Source of the DNA: DASZWJ01 sp963813895
GTDB lineage: Bacteria > Pseudomonadota > Gammaproteobacteria > JAURND01
Assembly: GCA_963813895.1 (NCBI GenBank)
Contig: CAWFAS010000001.1
Location: forward strand, 744,001-808,000
Direction of reading: 5' to 3'
DNA: 64,000 nt
The position numbers were made by a program, and so were the translations under genes. Positions 29,001-38,129 of this stretch are shown piece after piece (the stretch's first letter is position 1; each line of letters starts with the position of its first letter). A model generated the notes under the pieces. That model did no database searches, was not told the origin of the DNA, and saw only the letters and a list, made by a program, of their open reading frames with translations.

Positions 29001-32000
29001 GCGTAACTATCAACCCAGGTGCGCCAGTATGGACGGATCAAAACCTGTCTGATGCACAGCAAGGGGTCACCTATACAGAAGATCTATCGGGCAAGCTATT
29101 TACTCCGGGCATACCAAAAGATACTTACAAAATGGAACTAGAGTCACCTAGCGTATCGTGGTTGAAGATTGGCGCGGATGGTCATTCCTTAACGGGAGAA
29201 GTACCGAACAATCAGACCTCACCAGTAGAACTGAAGGTAAAAGCGACCAGCAGTGGCGATGGCAAGTCCGCTGAACAAGTATTCAGCTTGACGGTAACGG
29301 AGACTGGTTCGCCCATTTGGACTAATACGGATTTACCAGATGGATATTATGACGCTGTTTATAATGCTAACAATACCCCTATAAACCTTAATAACTATGT
29401 AACCACACCAAATAATATTAATGATCAATACACGTTTTCTGCAGATTCATTGCCATCATGGCTAGCTTTAGATTCAACAACTGGTATCTTGCAAGGAAAG
29501 GGTGATATTCCTGAGTCGTCACCCAAAGAAGTTCAGATACAGATGACCGCCGCCAGTAACTTCACCCATAAAAGCATAGAAGGCACCCTGGTGATCAATG
29601 TTCGGCCAGGCGCGCCCATTTGGAGTGGCGACTTAAATCCAGCGCAATACAATGAAATTTATTCTGGCACTAACCTGCTGTCATTAGTCCGTACTCCGGG
29701 CGCTGGCTCTGATACCTATCAATTCAGTCTGGATAACCCGCCCACTTGGCTTAAATTAAGTTCTGATGGCCATACTTTGGTTGGGAATGAAGCTGTTCCA
29801 GAAAACGCTACTTCCCCCATGGTGGTGCAAATAACGGCTAAAAGCACAGCCTCCCAGCAGAGCTCATCTATATCATTTAGTCTGATTATTAATCCAGGCA
29901 TCCCCGTATGGACTAACAATACCTTGGAAAATGCGCAGCAAGGGGTAACCTATCCTACGATAGATTTAGCGGACAAGTTATATACGCCAGGTCTAGCGAA
30001 TGATACCTATCACATGACTTTAGACACGAATGTATCTTGGTTAAAAATTGGTGCTGATGGACATTCATTGGAAGGTGTAGATCCGGTGCCAACTGATGCT
30101 CCCTCATCAGTTCAAATCACCGTAACCGCCACAAGCCAAAAAGCGACTGGGAATCTAAGTGCGTCGCAAACTTTCACCATAACCATACTCGATGGCTTAG
30201 GTTGGAGCGGGCTAAATCCAGACGCAACTACTGCCGGTACCGATTATAATTATACTGTGGATCAATTAGTCAGTTGTCCGGTTAATCAGCAATGCACTAT
30301 TGGTTTGTCAAACCTGCCCACTTGGCTGGATGCGAAGGTCAACCCAGATGGCACTACCTCACTTATAAGTAATCAGCCAGTTCCTGCCGCCGCCCAAGAT
30401 CCTTCAGGCACAGTGAGCTTTGATGTCGCTGCAAGTACCAAATCCGGCGGGACCTTACCTGTTAAAACTTTCAGTATTCTAATTAACAATGTGTTACCGG
30501 TTTGGCAGGATCCAGCTAATATACCAAGCCTAAATTTCGATGGTAGCAGTGATCCGCATTTAATACCGTTGAATAGCTATATCATTCAAGGCAGTGATGG
30601 ACTAACCATCGCCCCTGGAAGTAACTTTAATGCCACTAATTGGAAAATCGTAAAAGAGGGTACAGACTACTATCTGGCGCGCCTACCCACAGCTACCACT
30701 GATGATATTGGCAAACAAATCAGTGTACCTGTAGTCGCCACTAACAGCACATCACACACAACCGAACCTCATCTGGTTAAAGTTAATGTGACGCCCAATG
30801 CAGATTTGTCACCGCCAGCTTGGAGTGGAGCTGCAGTTCCTCCTACCACAGCGGGTGATGTTAAATACAGCTACGTAGCTAATGAATTGGTTACATGCCC
30901 AACGGGCGATCAATGTACCCTTGCTCTAACCAATGTACCCAAATGGTTAGACGTGCAAGTAGCTACCGATGGTACCGTTACGCTAGTTAACAATCAGATA
31001 GTTCCGCCCGCAGCACAGGATCCTTCAGGCATAGTTACTTTTGATGTTGCAGTAAGCAGTCTCAAATCAGGTAAAGTGCTTCCTGCAAAGACTTTTGATA
31101 TCGCAGTAATTAATGTTTTACCAAAATGGAACGATTTGCCGCCAGTCGACATTTATTATGATGGTACCAGTCCTGATAATACGATCCATCTGAATGATTA
31201 CATTACAGCAGGAACTAATGCAGGAGTTGCCTTCGCTCCTGGCACAAATTTCGATTCTAACCAATGGCAGATCATACATCAGGCAGGCAGTAGCGATTAC
31301 TATTTGAAAAAATTGGGTCCTGGCGATCCTGGGGAGATTGGTAATAGTCTGTCCATTTCCCTATTAGCAAAAAACACTACTTCAATTGATGGTGCTGAGG
31401 GTGTGGTAGCCATAAACTTGATTGCTGATCCTGAAATCGGCCCACCTATATTGAAGGGGGATATCCTGGATGCGGATATGGGCTACCCTTATGCTACAGT
31501 GGATTTAAATGAGGTGTTTTCCGCTCCTGCGTCAAACGATACCTTGACCTTTAGCTTCCCGAACGGCAACCCCTCTTGGTTAGCAATACAACCCTGCTCC
31601 ATTGGCAATCAGCCTTCGTACTGTCTCATGGCAAATGGTGACGTTCCAACATCAGCCGGTCCAAGTTTCACAGTAACCATTCGTGCTTTAAGCAAGGCTT
31701 CGGGTCATTATATAGATCAGTCATTTACGAAAAATATTATTCAGAAACTGCCTGGCTGGATAAACAATCCAAGTGGAGTTGTACAGTTTAACGATAATAC
31801 TACAAGTATTGCGTTGAACCCGTTTATTACCAGCAACTCCGGCAACCAAGGTGGAAGTGAGCAACCGGCTTTATACTTCAAAATGCATAATCCCAACGAT
31901 CCAAACTGGCAGGTAACTGAAACAGCAGGCACCTATTACCTGCATATGACCACTAACAACCCCGCTTACAATAACGCAAACCTCGTTGGCCAACCCGTTT

Positions 32001-35000
32001 ATCCTGAGCCAATAATAGATGCTTATAATAATACTTCTAACTCCGCTGTAATTCATAGCATTCAAGTGATCTCAACACCCGATTCACAATTAAATGGTCC
32101 CGAGTGGAGTAACAATGTCCCCGACGGCGCAACAGCTGGACAGCCTGTACAAAGCTATTCTTATCCTCTTCATGACCTATTTAACTGCGCAGCAAATGAT
32201 TATTGCTCAATTGCAGTGGATTTAAGTCAGATTAATTGGCTGCAGTCTCATTATTTAAATGGCGCTCAGCAGGCATTCTTAGAAAATTCAGCGGAAGTCC
32301 CGGCAGCTGCAGTCGATCCCGAGGGACCTTCAGCACCCATTACTGTAACCGTACAGAGTCTGGCGTCCGGTAAGGTTATTAGTAAAGCCTTTAACATACA
32401 GATTACCAATGTATTGCCGATATGGGATCAAACGTCTATAGCCAGCGTTATATATAACGGCACAAGCCCCGATACAATGATTCATTTGAATGATTATATT
32501 TCTGTGAACACTAATATTGGCTTAACATTTGCGCCCTCCACTGATTTTGATCCTAATAAATGGCAAATTATCAATCCGACCGGTACCTCGGATTATTATT
32601 TGAAAAAATTAGCTCCTGGTGATGTGGATGAAATAGGTACCCAGGAAGCAATTCCAGTTTTAGCTAAAAACCTGACTTCGGTCAGTGGCAAAGCTAGTGG
32701 CGTGCTAGTTAATATTCTCGATGATGGTAGCCTGCCCGGGCCGGATTGGACGATCACTAAACTTCCTGATGCTAAAATGGGTTATACCTATGGTGATGGC
32801 ACTAACACGCCCATAGTCAATTTAAATAACATGGTTATCACAACAGGCGAAGCCAGCGACATCTTTACCTTTGCTTTTGACGATAAGATAAATCCACATC
32901 CTTCCTGGTTGAATATTGATCAGAACGGTCATTTAGTAAGTTCTAGCTTAGTTCCAACTACTGCCGGAGCGACTTTTACGGTAGCCATAACCGCAACTAG
33001 CAAAGCATCTGGCAATCAAACTACCTTTACCTTTAGCAATGTGCCGATTATTGAAACATTGCCCGGTTGGGATTCAAACCAGGATTATACGGAATGGAGC
33101 ATACTCTATGACGACACTAGTAAAGGTATAGAGTTAAATAAATTTATCACCTCAGGGATTAATAACCTAAGCATCAGCTTCCCCAATCAGCAAATGGTAG
33201 ATGGCAACTGGAAAATAGAAAAAGACGCTAGCGGCAATTATTATCTCCGTCGCACAACGGGCTCGGACCCTCTGCCTGCTGATCTGGATACTATTGTTCC
33301 ACTGAGTTTAGTGGCTCATAACAGCACCTCGAGTGATCCTACCCAGGAAACACATCCACAGTTAATTAAAGTGCATGTCTTGCCGGATAATAACCTGGGA
33401 GCGCCTGTTTGGAATGGCACCTCTATTTCTGATGCCTATATGGGATTTAGTTATGGTGATGCTGATAAGACTGGAATCGTTGACTTAAATGAGAAAGTCT
33501 CTACCTCTAACGTGGGCAGTGATAGATTTACCTTTACATTTGACGACACGGATGCCGCTATTGGTAAACATCCTGACTGGTTAACTCTTAATAACGGTAA
33601 CTTAAGCAGTGATCCCACCGTTGATAATGGATTGGTGCCAAAAACTAGCGCCGCCCCATTTTCGGTGAAGATCATAGCTAAAAGCACTGCATCTGGATTA
33701 GAGACTAGCTTCATTTTTAGCAATATCCCGATTATACAAACATTGCCTAAATGGGATAGCCTGCCTGCTGTTGACTTGTACTATGACGGCACCAGCCCAA
33801 ATACCACAATCCATCTAAATAATTACGTGGTGGCCGGTACTAATGCCAATATTTCCTTCGCACCCGGAACCGGTTTTGATAGCAGTAAATGGCAGATCCA
33901 GCATCAACCAGGCAGTAGTGATTATTACCTGGTAAAACTTTCTCCCGGCAATCCTAACGAAGTAGATACTCAGCCATCCATTCAAATAATGGCTATTAAT
34001 AGTACCTCCATAGATGGTGATGGTGGCGCAGTGGCTATTAATTTAATAGCTGATCCCGCATTGGGCACGCCCATCCAGATCGGCAATCTATTAGATGCGG
34101 ATATGGGCTACCCCTATTCACAAACCGATTTAAATGCAGTATTTACCGGTCCGGTTTCTGGGGATATCCTTAGCTTTACATTCCCAAATGGAGATCAGCC
34201 GAACTGGTTACAAATCCAACCGTGTACAATAAATGGCAATGCCTCTATCTGTCTGGAGCCGAATGGCGACGTGCCCACTTCAGCTGGTAATAACTTCATA
34301 GTGACAATTCGTGCTCAAAGTAAGGCATCTGGTCTTTATTATGATCACCAATTTACCGCCCCTATCAAAGCAACCCTACCAGCATGGATCAGCAATCCCA
34401 GTGGCGACATTCAGTTTAATAGCACTACAACTGGAATAGAATTGGGTCAATTTATTACCCCGAATACAAGCGGAAATCAACAGGGCACCCAACAGCCTGC
34501 ATTGCATTTCGCCATGGCGAATTCAGCAGATCCTAATTGGACCATTTCGGAAACCGGTGGCAAATACTATTTATACATGACCGAAAATAATCCGGCCTAT
34601 AATAACGCCGCTAACGTGGGCACCCCGATTGATGCTCAAGTAGTCGCTTATAATAATACATCGGACGCACCGGTTTCTAAGTTCATACAAGTCACGACTA
34701 CAGCTGATTCACAACTGCCAGGTCCCGGATGGAATAACAATTCACTGGCGGGTGCAACTGCAGGCCAAGCGATACAAACTTACAATTATCCGTTGAATAA
34801 CTTGTTTATTTGTCAGCCAAATGATGCTTGCACCATCTCAGTAGATTTAACCAATGTACCTTGGTTGACCTCAAGCTATGACGGTGCAACTCAGCAAACC
34901 TTGCTGGAAAACTCAGAAATAATACCCACCGCAGCCACTGATGCTGGAGCCCCCACATTGCCCATTACCGTAACGGTAAAAAGCTTGGCCTCCAATAAGA

Positions 35001-38000
35001 CTATCAGTAAGGACTTCACCATACAGGTTAGTAATCTTTTGCCGGCTTGGGATCAAACAGCAATTAGCGACTTAAACTATAATGGCACCAGCCCTGAGAC
35101 TACTATTCATTTAAATCAGTACGTGACTGCAGCCACTTCAGCGGGATTATCCTTCCTGCCGGGAACGGGTTTCGACCCTGATAAATGGCAGATTATGCAT
35201 CAGCCAGGCAGCAGCGATTATTATCTGGTTAAACTAGCCCCTGGTGATCCAAGCGAGATAGGTAGCCAACCTTCTATCCCGGTATTGGCTAAAAATTCCA
35301 CTTCAGTAAGCGGCAAGGATAATGGCGTGTTGATCAATATTATGGCTGATAACACCCTGCCAGCACCGGATTGGACCACCGATATTCTCCCCAGCGCTAA
35401 TATGGGCTATTCCTACAGCGTGGATTTAAGTCAGATTGCTAAATCTTCTATAGCAAACGATATTCTCACCTTTGAGTTTGAGGGGACAAATCCTTCCTGG
35501 CTGAGTGTTAACGGCAATCAATTGGTTAGTAATGGTAATGTGCCAAACGATCAAGGTACAACCTTTACTGTGACGCTGAAAGTTACCAGCACAGCCTCAG
35601 GTAATTCAAAATCAATTACCTTCACTAATGTGCCTATTATTCAAACATTACCCAAATGGAATACCTTGGCTGCACAAGATTTGTATTATGACGGCACAAG
35701 TCCACAGACGACCATACATCTCAATGACTATGTGACGGCTGGCACTGATCTTAATATCTCATTTGTTCCAGGTAACAACTTTGATAACACGACGTGGGGC
35801 ATTGTCCAATCGGGTACTGATTATTATTTAGTGAAAAAAGCCCCGGGAGATCCTAGTGAAATAACCGATGGCCAGCCGCCTATTGACGTTACAGTTATGG
35901 CCAAAAACAGCACTTCCATAGATGGAGCGGGCGGTACAGTAGCGGTGAATTTAATTGCAGATCCGGCCTTAGGGAATCCCGCGCCATCAGGTGATATCTT
36001 AGCTGCACAAATGGGTTATCCTTATTCTGAATTAGATTTGAACTCATTATTTACCGGGCCAGTAACCAATGACACATTATCTTTTTCAGTACAAAATGGT
36101 GATTTACCCACCTGGTTACAAATTCAATCTTGCACAATAGCTGGCAAGGCTTCTACATGCCTGGAGCCAAATGGCGACGTGCCAACTTCAGCGGCTAGTA
36201 ATTTCACAGTGACAATTCGCGCTCTAAGCAAGGCCTCGGGTCTTTACATCGATCACCAATTTACCAATACCATCCAGCAGACCCTGCCAGCTTGGGTTGA
36301 TAAACCCAGTGGCAGCATCCAGTTCAATAGTACAACCGCTGGAATAGAGCTGGGGCAATTGATTACTACCGATACCAGGGGGAATCTAGATGGAACTCAG
36401 CAACCTGCGTTAAAATTCGCTCTGCAAAACCCCACAGATCCCAATTGGACAGTTTCCGAGTCCGGAGGCAAATACTACTTATATATGACTGTGAATAATC
36501 CGGCATACAATAATATTGCGGATATTGGCACACCGTTAACCGCTCAGGTGTTGGCCTATAATAATACCTCTAATACCTCAGTTCCCATGGGCGTCATGGT
36601 CACCACGACCGGAGATACCAGCAAACCCATTCCAACCTGGACTGGTAAACTTTTACCGGTTATTTACGGGGGAGAGCCTGGTCGGTTCCAATATGCTGTA
36701 AATATTGATTCTAGCTATGTGACCGATACTTCTGGTGCAACAACCTCTTATAGCTGCAAAATACAATCTAATGTTAGCTGGCTGGTGCCGAATCCAAATA
36801 ATCCAGCAGGATTTATTAACGATCCGAATGTTAATGTGGGTGGTTCACCAGCAAAGGGTGGGGTACCAGCAACCGACACCCCGCCACAAATTCAGTTGAC
36901 CTGTATTAGTAATCAGACGGGTCAGGCTACGCAACCCAAACCTTTTACAGTGGATGTTGCTCCCGTGTTAAAACTGGCAACAGATTCTGATATTCCATCA
37001 TCAATCAAGTTTGATGATATCGATAATGGTATTAAGCTCAGTGATTTTATGGTTTCGGGACGGACTGGCGCTAACTTCACCTTGACTGGCGCGGATTCCG
37101 GCTATAAAGCTGCCAATTGGGTGGTTGCTACTGACAATAGTAGTAATCAATACCTGCGTAGGCAATTAATTAACTCCCCCCAGCAAATCGATGCTTCTGA
37201 ATTGAGTAGTAATAGTGGCCTGGTTAATATCAATTTACAGGTAAAGAATACCACTTCATTGATAGCTGACAGTGCAACGCGTGCGGTCACTGTAACGCCA
37301 GATCCGACTTTGTTTTATCAATATACGGACCCGACATTCCAAAGCGCGGTGGATGCTATAAACCCAGACGCAGGAGCGGGCGTTTACCAGTCGGCTGCTA
37401 TGGTTAATTCCAGCACGGTACAGGGTTTTATGACTGCTGCTAATTCCGTAAAATATCCAGTAATCAATGATAGTAACTTTGGGTTTACTGCGCCTAATAA
37501 TGCGCCGAGTTTCATTAATTACTCTGCAGTACCAAAAATTGCCATTGGGTTTCCATCCTATAGTGACTTGGGCCAAACTAATCTGCAATGGACCGTGAAC
37601 GTTAATAGCCTAGCTAATGGACAAACAGCGAACACTATGCAAATGCCGCCGCTATCAGTAAAGGGTTTGGTATTGACTCCTCCTGCGAGCTATAGCACCA
37701 GCGGTATTATGACCTTAGGTATGACTCATCAAGACAGCAATCTTCTACAGGTTTTTTGGACTTACTTACAACTAAGCTTAAAGCCAAATACCACTTATAA
37801 TATAAAACAGGTTAAATACTTTTTGACTGCTGATAATGGTTATTATCGCCAGATTTGCTCCGGCCGCGTCACTCAGACACCAGGTAGCACTTCGTGTGGT
37901 AACGGCAGTACGCAATTAGGTTTCCTGCCAGATATGAATGGCAATAACGGCAGTGCCTCCTTTACCACAGACAGTACCGGAGTAGTTACCTTCATTGTGG

Positions 38001-38107
38001 CATCTATCAATGGTGATGGTAATTCGAAACGTCCTGCTCCAGTGTTTCTAACCGCTCCTGACAATCCGATGTCTTTAAATCAAAATACAGTCTTAACGTT
38101 GCCGTAA
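23084..38107 (+). CDS. Giant barrel-first, Ig-like-repeat surface protein (5007 aa)
   Basis: No family assigned with certainty. An N-terminal signal peptide is present (cleavage near LSLA28; an earlier IAAC18 also fits a lipobox). Residues ~80-328 are rich in alternating amphipathic strands (GLGYLQMF, ITGGYKIND, QIKLTYEYL, VGATYQYLL, LALGAGYSQVIYD, VVLGLSYP) and look like an outer-membrane beta-barrel. A helical linker follows. From ~residue 505 to ~2370 come about 19 modules of ~95 residues beginning G-x-P-(V/I)-W, with LP(D/A)AQ, YTP/STP, SWLK, DGHSLTG and VTATS; these resemble He_PIG/Ig-like domains. Residues ~2370-4510 carry longer modules in cyclic order. The last ~500 residues form a distinct cap with one Cys pair. 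The architecture suggests an inverse-autotransporter-like adhesin (inference). It is intact, without frameshift, and transcribed toward the next giant gene. Confidence 0.85.
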   Translation: MKSLISRILLSVFLIAACMAVPAPLSLAQSDQNVSASNTNNVDCNLTPNPDLCWRQKSQQTWNPSDIQSLPLNSSTWGLEGPLTASLRYDSDLNWIFGLGYLQMFNESLGIAAKASLGGNEWRANITGGYKINDRHQIKLTYEYLSQNLPYDFESGSINNWVYQHGVGATYQYLLRQGIVHSLEISGVFAKAQSKNLSDIIFYEGDDALVNLRRIAGGQETTGLATVNILPLSTTTLALGAGYSQVIYDTMYENGQNNSTVAYKVELGHVFHPTLKVSASVNNTASSTEYNAKVSKLLPKNFELSLGGLRQDSRGNLPNANSVVLGLSYPAPKTYSMDNLAGGGFAELKSWIDTPVLYYNRVLAVKDEAVKKFFIASQAIPSQTKAIGQTIDPVETKKYFQFDQKMYDQVKFTLSITPAVANKAAGKAKTAAGQDYAKALNIIITQKSPYEATVSSKAPIPGDQNLEGQYNVSITAIGTKSGLKQPITETRTFGLTVIYAGPEWTNKFLPAATINTNYPYPDTEVDLEKNSGTSTGFVSTPDLPKDTYTFKLLKGPSWIQLKDQHLLVANGSVQQADTKPVPVELEVTSQTLHQSSAKTFELQVNAGAPVWSDKLPDGQYGVTYSTINLKAYVSSPGDANTQYTFKENQPLPVWLQLSSDGTLKGVQNIPESASKDLQLYVTANDTQTGQSTSGILTITIQPGVPVWTDNTLPDAQEGVSYGTIDLSPKLHTPGLPGDSYQMTLTPTAVNPAWLKIVNGHYLTSDGPIPSNASTAVSVTITALSLGAKGNLSATQTFKLDITKPGAPIWKQTDLPNGQYGSPYITTNLHQYVETPNNANDQYKFSLNQPLPSWLKLNDDGTITATQPIPDGAPKVQEIYVTVFSVISNASTSATLIINIGPGNPVWIDNTLPDAQQGIPYESVDLSPKIRTPGLPGDTYKMTLSSNSPSWLKIDNNHYLVANGDVPSNAPDSVKVTMTAVSENAPNTTAAIHTFDLTITKPNSPIWTQTDLPNGQYNTVYPLVDLHQYVTTPKNSDDKYSFSLDPSQSLPSWLGFDKANGTFKGLQNIPDTAPRIFEVAVIVTSTVTGASTSATLVINIQPGIPVWIDETLPTAQQQITYESVDLSPKLYTPGLPGDTYQMTLDSDSPSWLKIQNGHFLVGNGPVPADAPAFVIVTVTAFSQAALGNLSATQKFKLIVTKPGAPVWNLTDLPDGRYGAIYSSTVDLNTYVSTPTNPDDTFSFKFIQPLPAWLSLASDGHTLTGTQVAIPENAPKVVELHVVVTNSELMSVPAVLVLNVLPGSPIWSGNLPAAEYNVTYSGADLLPLLRTPGVTSDNYEFTLDQAPGWLKLAADGHSLIGQSPVPDTDPTPVTVSISAKSTTSLLTTSHTFSVTINPGAPVWTDKNLSDAQQGGTYTEDLSGKLFTPGIPKDTYKMELESPSVSWLKIGADGHSLTGEVPNNQTSPVELKVKATSNGDGKSADQVFSLTVTEVGAPIWNLTDLPDGHYDAVYSSTVDLNTYVSTPTNPNDTFSFKFVQPLPSWLSLASDGHTLTGTQVAIPENAPQVLELKVIVTNSQLISTSGVLELKVLPGFPIWSGNLPAAEYNVTYSDVNLLPLVRTPGAPSDNYEFTLDQAPGWLKLGADGHSLIGQSPVSDTDPNPVTVLISVKSAASSLTTQHAFSLTINPGAPVWTDQHLSDAQQGVTYTEDLSGKLFTPGIPKDTYKMELESPSVSWLKIGADGHSLTGEVPNNQTSPVELTVKATSNGDGKSADQVFSLTVTEVGAPIWNSTDLPDGHYDAVYSSTVDLNTYVSTPTNPNDTFSFKFVQPLPSWLSLASDGHTLTGTQVAIPENVPQVLELNVIVTNSRQISTPGVLELKVLPGSPVWSGNLPAAEYNVTYSDVNLLPLVRTPGAPSDNYEFTLDQAPGWLKLGADGHSLIGQSPVPDTDPSPVTVLISVKSTASSLTTQHAFSVTINPGAPVWTDQNLSDAQQGVTYTEDLSGKLFTPGIPKDTYKMELESPSVSWLKIGADGHSLTGEVPNNQTSPVELKVKATSSGDGKSAEQVFSLTVTETGSPIWTNTDLPDGYYDAVYNANNTPINLNNYVTTPNNINDQYTFSADSLPSWLALDSTTGILQGKGDIPESSPKEVQIQMTAASNFTHKSIEGTLVINVRPGAPIWSGDLNPAQYNEIYSGTNLLSLVRTPGAGSDTYQFSLDNPPTWLKLSSDGHTLVGNEAVPENATSPMVVQITAKSTASQQSSSISFSLIINPGIPVWTNNTLENAQQGVTYPTIDLADKLYTPGLANDTYHMTLDTNVSWLKIGADGHSLEGVDPVPTDAPSSVQITVTATSQKATGNLSASQTFTITILDGLGWSGLNPDATTAGTDYNYTVDQLVSCPVNQQCTIGLSNLPTWLDAKVNPDGTTSLISNQPVPAAAQDPSGTVSFDVAASTKSGGTLPVKTFSILINNVLPVWQDPANIPSLNFDGSSDPHLIPLNSYIIQGSDGLTIAPGSNFNATNWKIVKEGTDYYLARLPTATTDDIGKQISVPVVATNSTSHTTEPHLVKVNVTPNADLSPPAWSGAAVPPTTAGDVKYSYVANELVTCPTGDQCTLALTNVPKWLDVQVATDGTVTLVNNQIVPPAAQDPSGIVTFDVAVSSLKSGKVLPAKTFDIAVINVLPKWNDLPPVDIYYDGTSPDNTIHLNDYITAGTNAGVAFAPGTNFDSNQWQIIHQAGSSDYYLKKLGPGDPGEIGNSLSISLLAKNTTSIDGAEGVVAINLIADPEIGPPILKGDILDADMGYPYATVDLNEVFSAPASNDTLTFSFPNGNPSWLAIQPCSIGNQPSYCLMANGDVPTSAGPSFTVTIRALSKASGHYIDQSFTKNIIQKLPGWINNPSGVVQFNDNTTSIALNPFITSNSGNQGGSEQPALYFKMHNPNDPNWQVTETAGTYYLHMTTNNPAYNNANLVGQPVYPEPIIDAYNNTSNSAVIHSIQVISTPDSQLNGPEWSNNVPDGATAGQPVQSYSYPLHDLFNCAANDYCSIAVDLSQINWLQSHYLNGAQQAFLENSAEVPAAAVDPEGPSAPITVTVQSLASGKVISKAFNIQITNVLPIWDQTSIASVIYNGTSPDTMIHLNDYISVNTNIGLTFAPSTDFDPNKWQIINPTGTSDYYLKKLAPGDVDEIGTQEAIPVLAKNLTSVSGKASGVLVNILDDGSLPGPDWTITKLPDAKMGYTYGDGTNTPIVNLNNMVITTGEASDIFTFAFDDKINPHPSWLNIDQNGHLVSSSLVPTTAGATFTVAITATSKASGNQTTFTFSNVPIIETLPGWDSNQDYTEWSILYDDTSKGIELNKFITSGINNLSISFPNQQMVDGNWKIEKDASGNYYLRRTTGSDPLPADLDTIVPLSLVAHNSTSSDPTQETHPQLIKVHVLPDNNLGAPVWNGTSISDAYMGFSYGDADKTGIVDLNEKVSTSNVGSDRFTFTFDDTDAAIGKHPDWLTLNNGNLSSDPTVDNGLVPKTSAAPFSVKIIAKSTASGLETSFIFSNIPIIQTLPKWDSLPAVDLYYDGTSPNTTIHLNNYVVAGTNANISFAPGTGFDSSKWQIQHQPGSSDYYLVKLSPGNPNEVDTQPSIQIMAINSTSIDGDGGAVAINLIADPALGTPIQIGNLLDADMGYPYSQTDLNAVFTGPVSGDILSFTFPNGDQPNWLQIQPCTINGNASICLEPNGDVPTSAGNNFIVTIRAQSKASGLYYDHQFTAPIKATLPAWISNPSGDIQFNSTTTGIELGQFITPNTSGNQQGTQQPALHFAMANSADPNWTISETGGKYYLYMTENNPAYNNAANVGTPIDAQVVAYNNTSDAPVSKFIQVTTTADSQLPGPGWNNNSLAGATAGQAIQTYNYPLNNLFICQPNDACTISVDLTNVPWLTSSYDGATQQTLLENSEIIPTAATDAGAPTLPITVTVKSLASNKTISKDFTIQVSNLLPAWDQTAISDLNYNGTSPETTIHLNQYVTAATSAGLSFLPGTGFDPDKWQIMHQPGSSDYYLVKLAPGDPSEIGSQPSIPVLAKNSTSVSGKDNGVLINIMADNTLPAPDWTTDILPSANMGYSYSVDLSQIAKSSIANDILTFEFEGTNPSWLSVNGNQLVSNGNVPNDQGTTFTVTLKVTSTASGNSKSITFTNVPIIQTLPKWNTLAAQDLYYDGTSPQTTIHLNDYVTAGTDLNISFVPGNNFDNTTWGIVQSGTDYYLVKKAPGDPSEITDGQPPIDVTVMAKNSTSIDGAGGTVAVNLIADPALGNPAPSGDILAAQMGYPYSELDLNSLFTGPVTNDTLSFSVQNGDLPTWLQIQSCTIAGKASTCLEPNGDVPTSAASNFTVTIRALSKASGLYIDHQFTNTIQQTLPAWVDKPSGSIQFNSTTAGIELGQLITTDTRGNLDGTQQPALKFALQNPTDPNWTVSESGGKYYLYMTVNNPAYNNIADIGTPLTAQVLAYNNTSNTSVPMGVMVTTTGDTSKPIPTWTGKLLPVIYGGEPGRFQYAVNIDSSYVTDTSGATTSYSCKIQSNVSWLVPNPNNPAGFINDPNVNVGGSPAKGGVPATDTPPQIQLTCISNQTGQATQPKPFTVDVAPVLKLATDSDIPSSIKFDDIDNGIKLSDFMVSGRTGANFTLTGADSGYKAANWVVATDNSSNQYLRRQLINSPQQIDASELSSNSGLVNINLQVKNTTSLIADSATRAVTVTPDPTLFYQYTDPTFQSAVDAINPDAGAGVYQSAAMVNSSTVQGFMTAANSVKYPVINDSNFGFTAPNNAPSFINYSAVPKIAIGFPSYSDLGQTNLQWTVNVNSLANGQTANTMQMPPLSVKGLVLTPPASYSTSGIMTLGMTHQDSNLLQVFWTYLQLSLKPNTTYNIKQVKYFLTADNGYYRQICSGRVTQTPGSTSCGNGSTQLGFLPDMNGNNGSASFTTDSTGVVTFIVASINGDGNSKRPAPVFLTAPDNPMSLNQNTVLTLP
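26687..29305 (+). repeat. Three tandem 873-bp super-repeats inside the giant surface-protein gene
   Basis: Copies begin at 26687, 27560 and 28433. The exact spacing was checked with the landmark CTATCAACCC at 27261, 28134 and 29007 (873 bases each time). Each copy encodes three different modules (types starting WNLTDLPDG, WSGNLPAAEYN and WTDxxLSDAQQG; 291 residues). Long stretches are identical at the DNA level, notably the third module, so duplication or gene conversion is recent. Confidence 0.92.
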
Positions 38108-38129
38108 ACAATTCCTCGCCCCCTTGGGG

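Noticed and set aside
26687..29305. Regular repeats suggestive of a CRISPR or satellite array
   Set aside because: The period is 873 bases, an exact multiple of three, and the whole stretch is one coding frame of protein modules.
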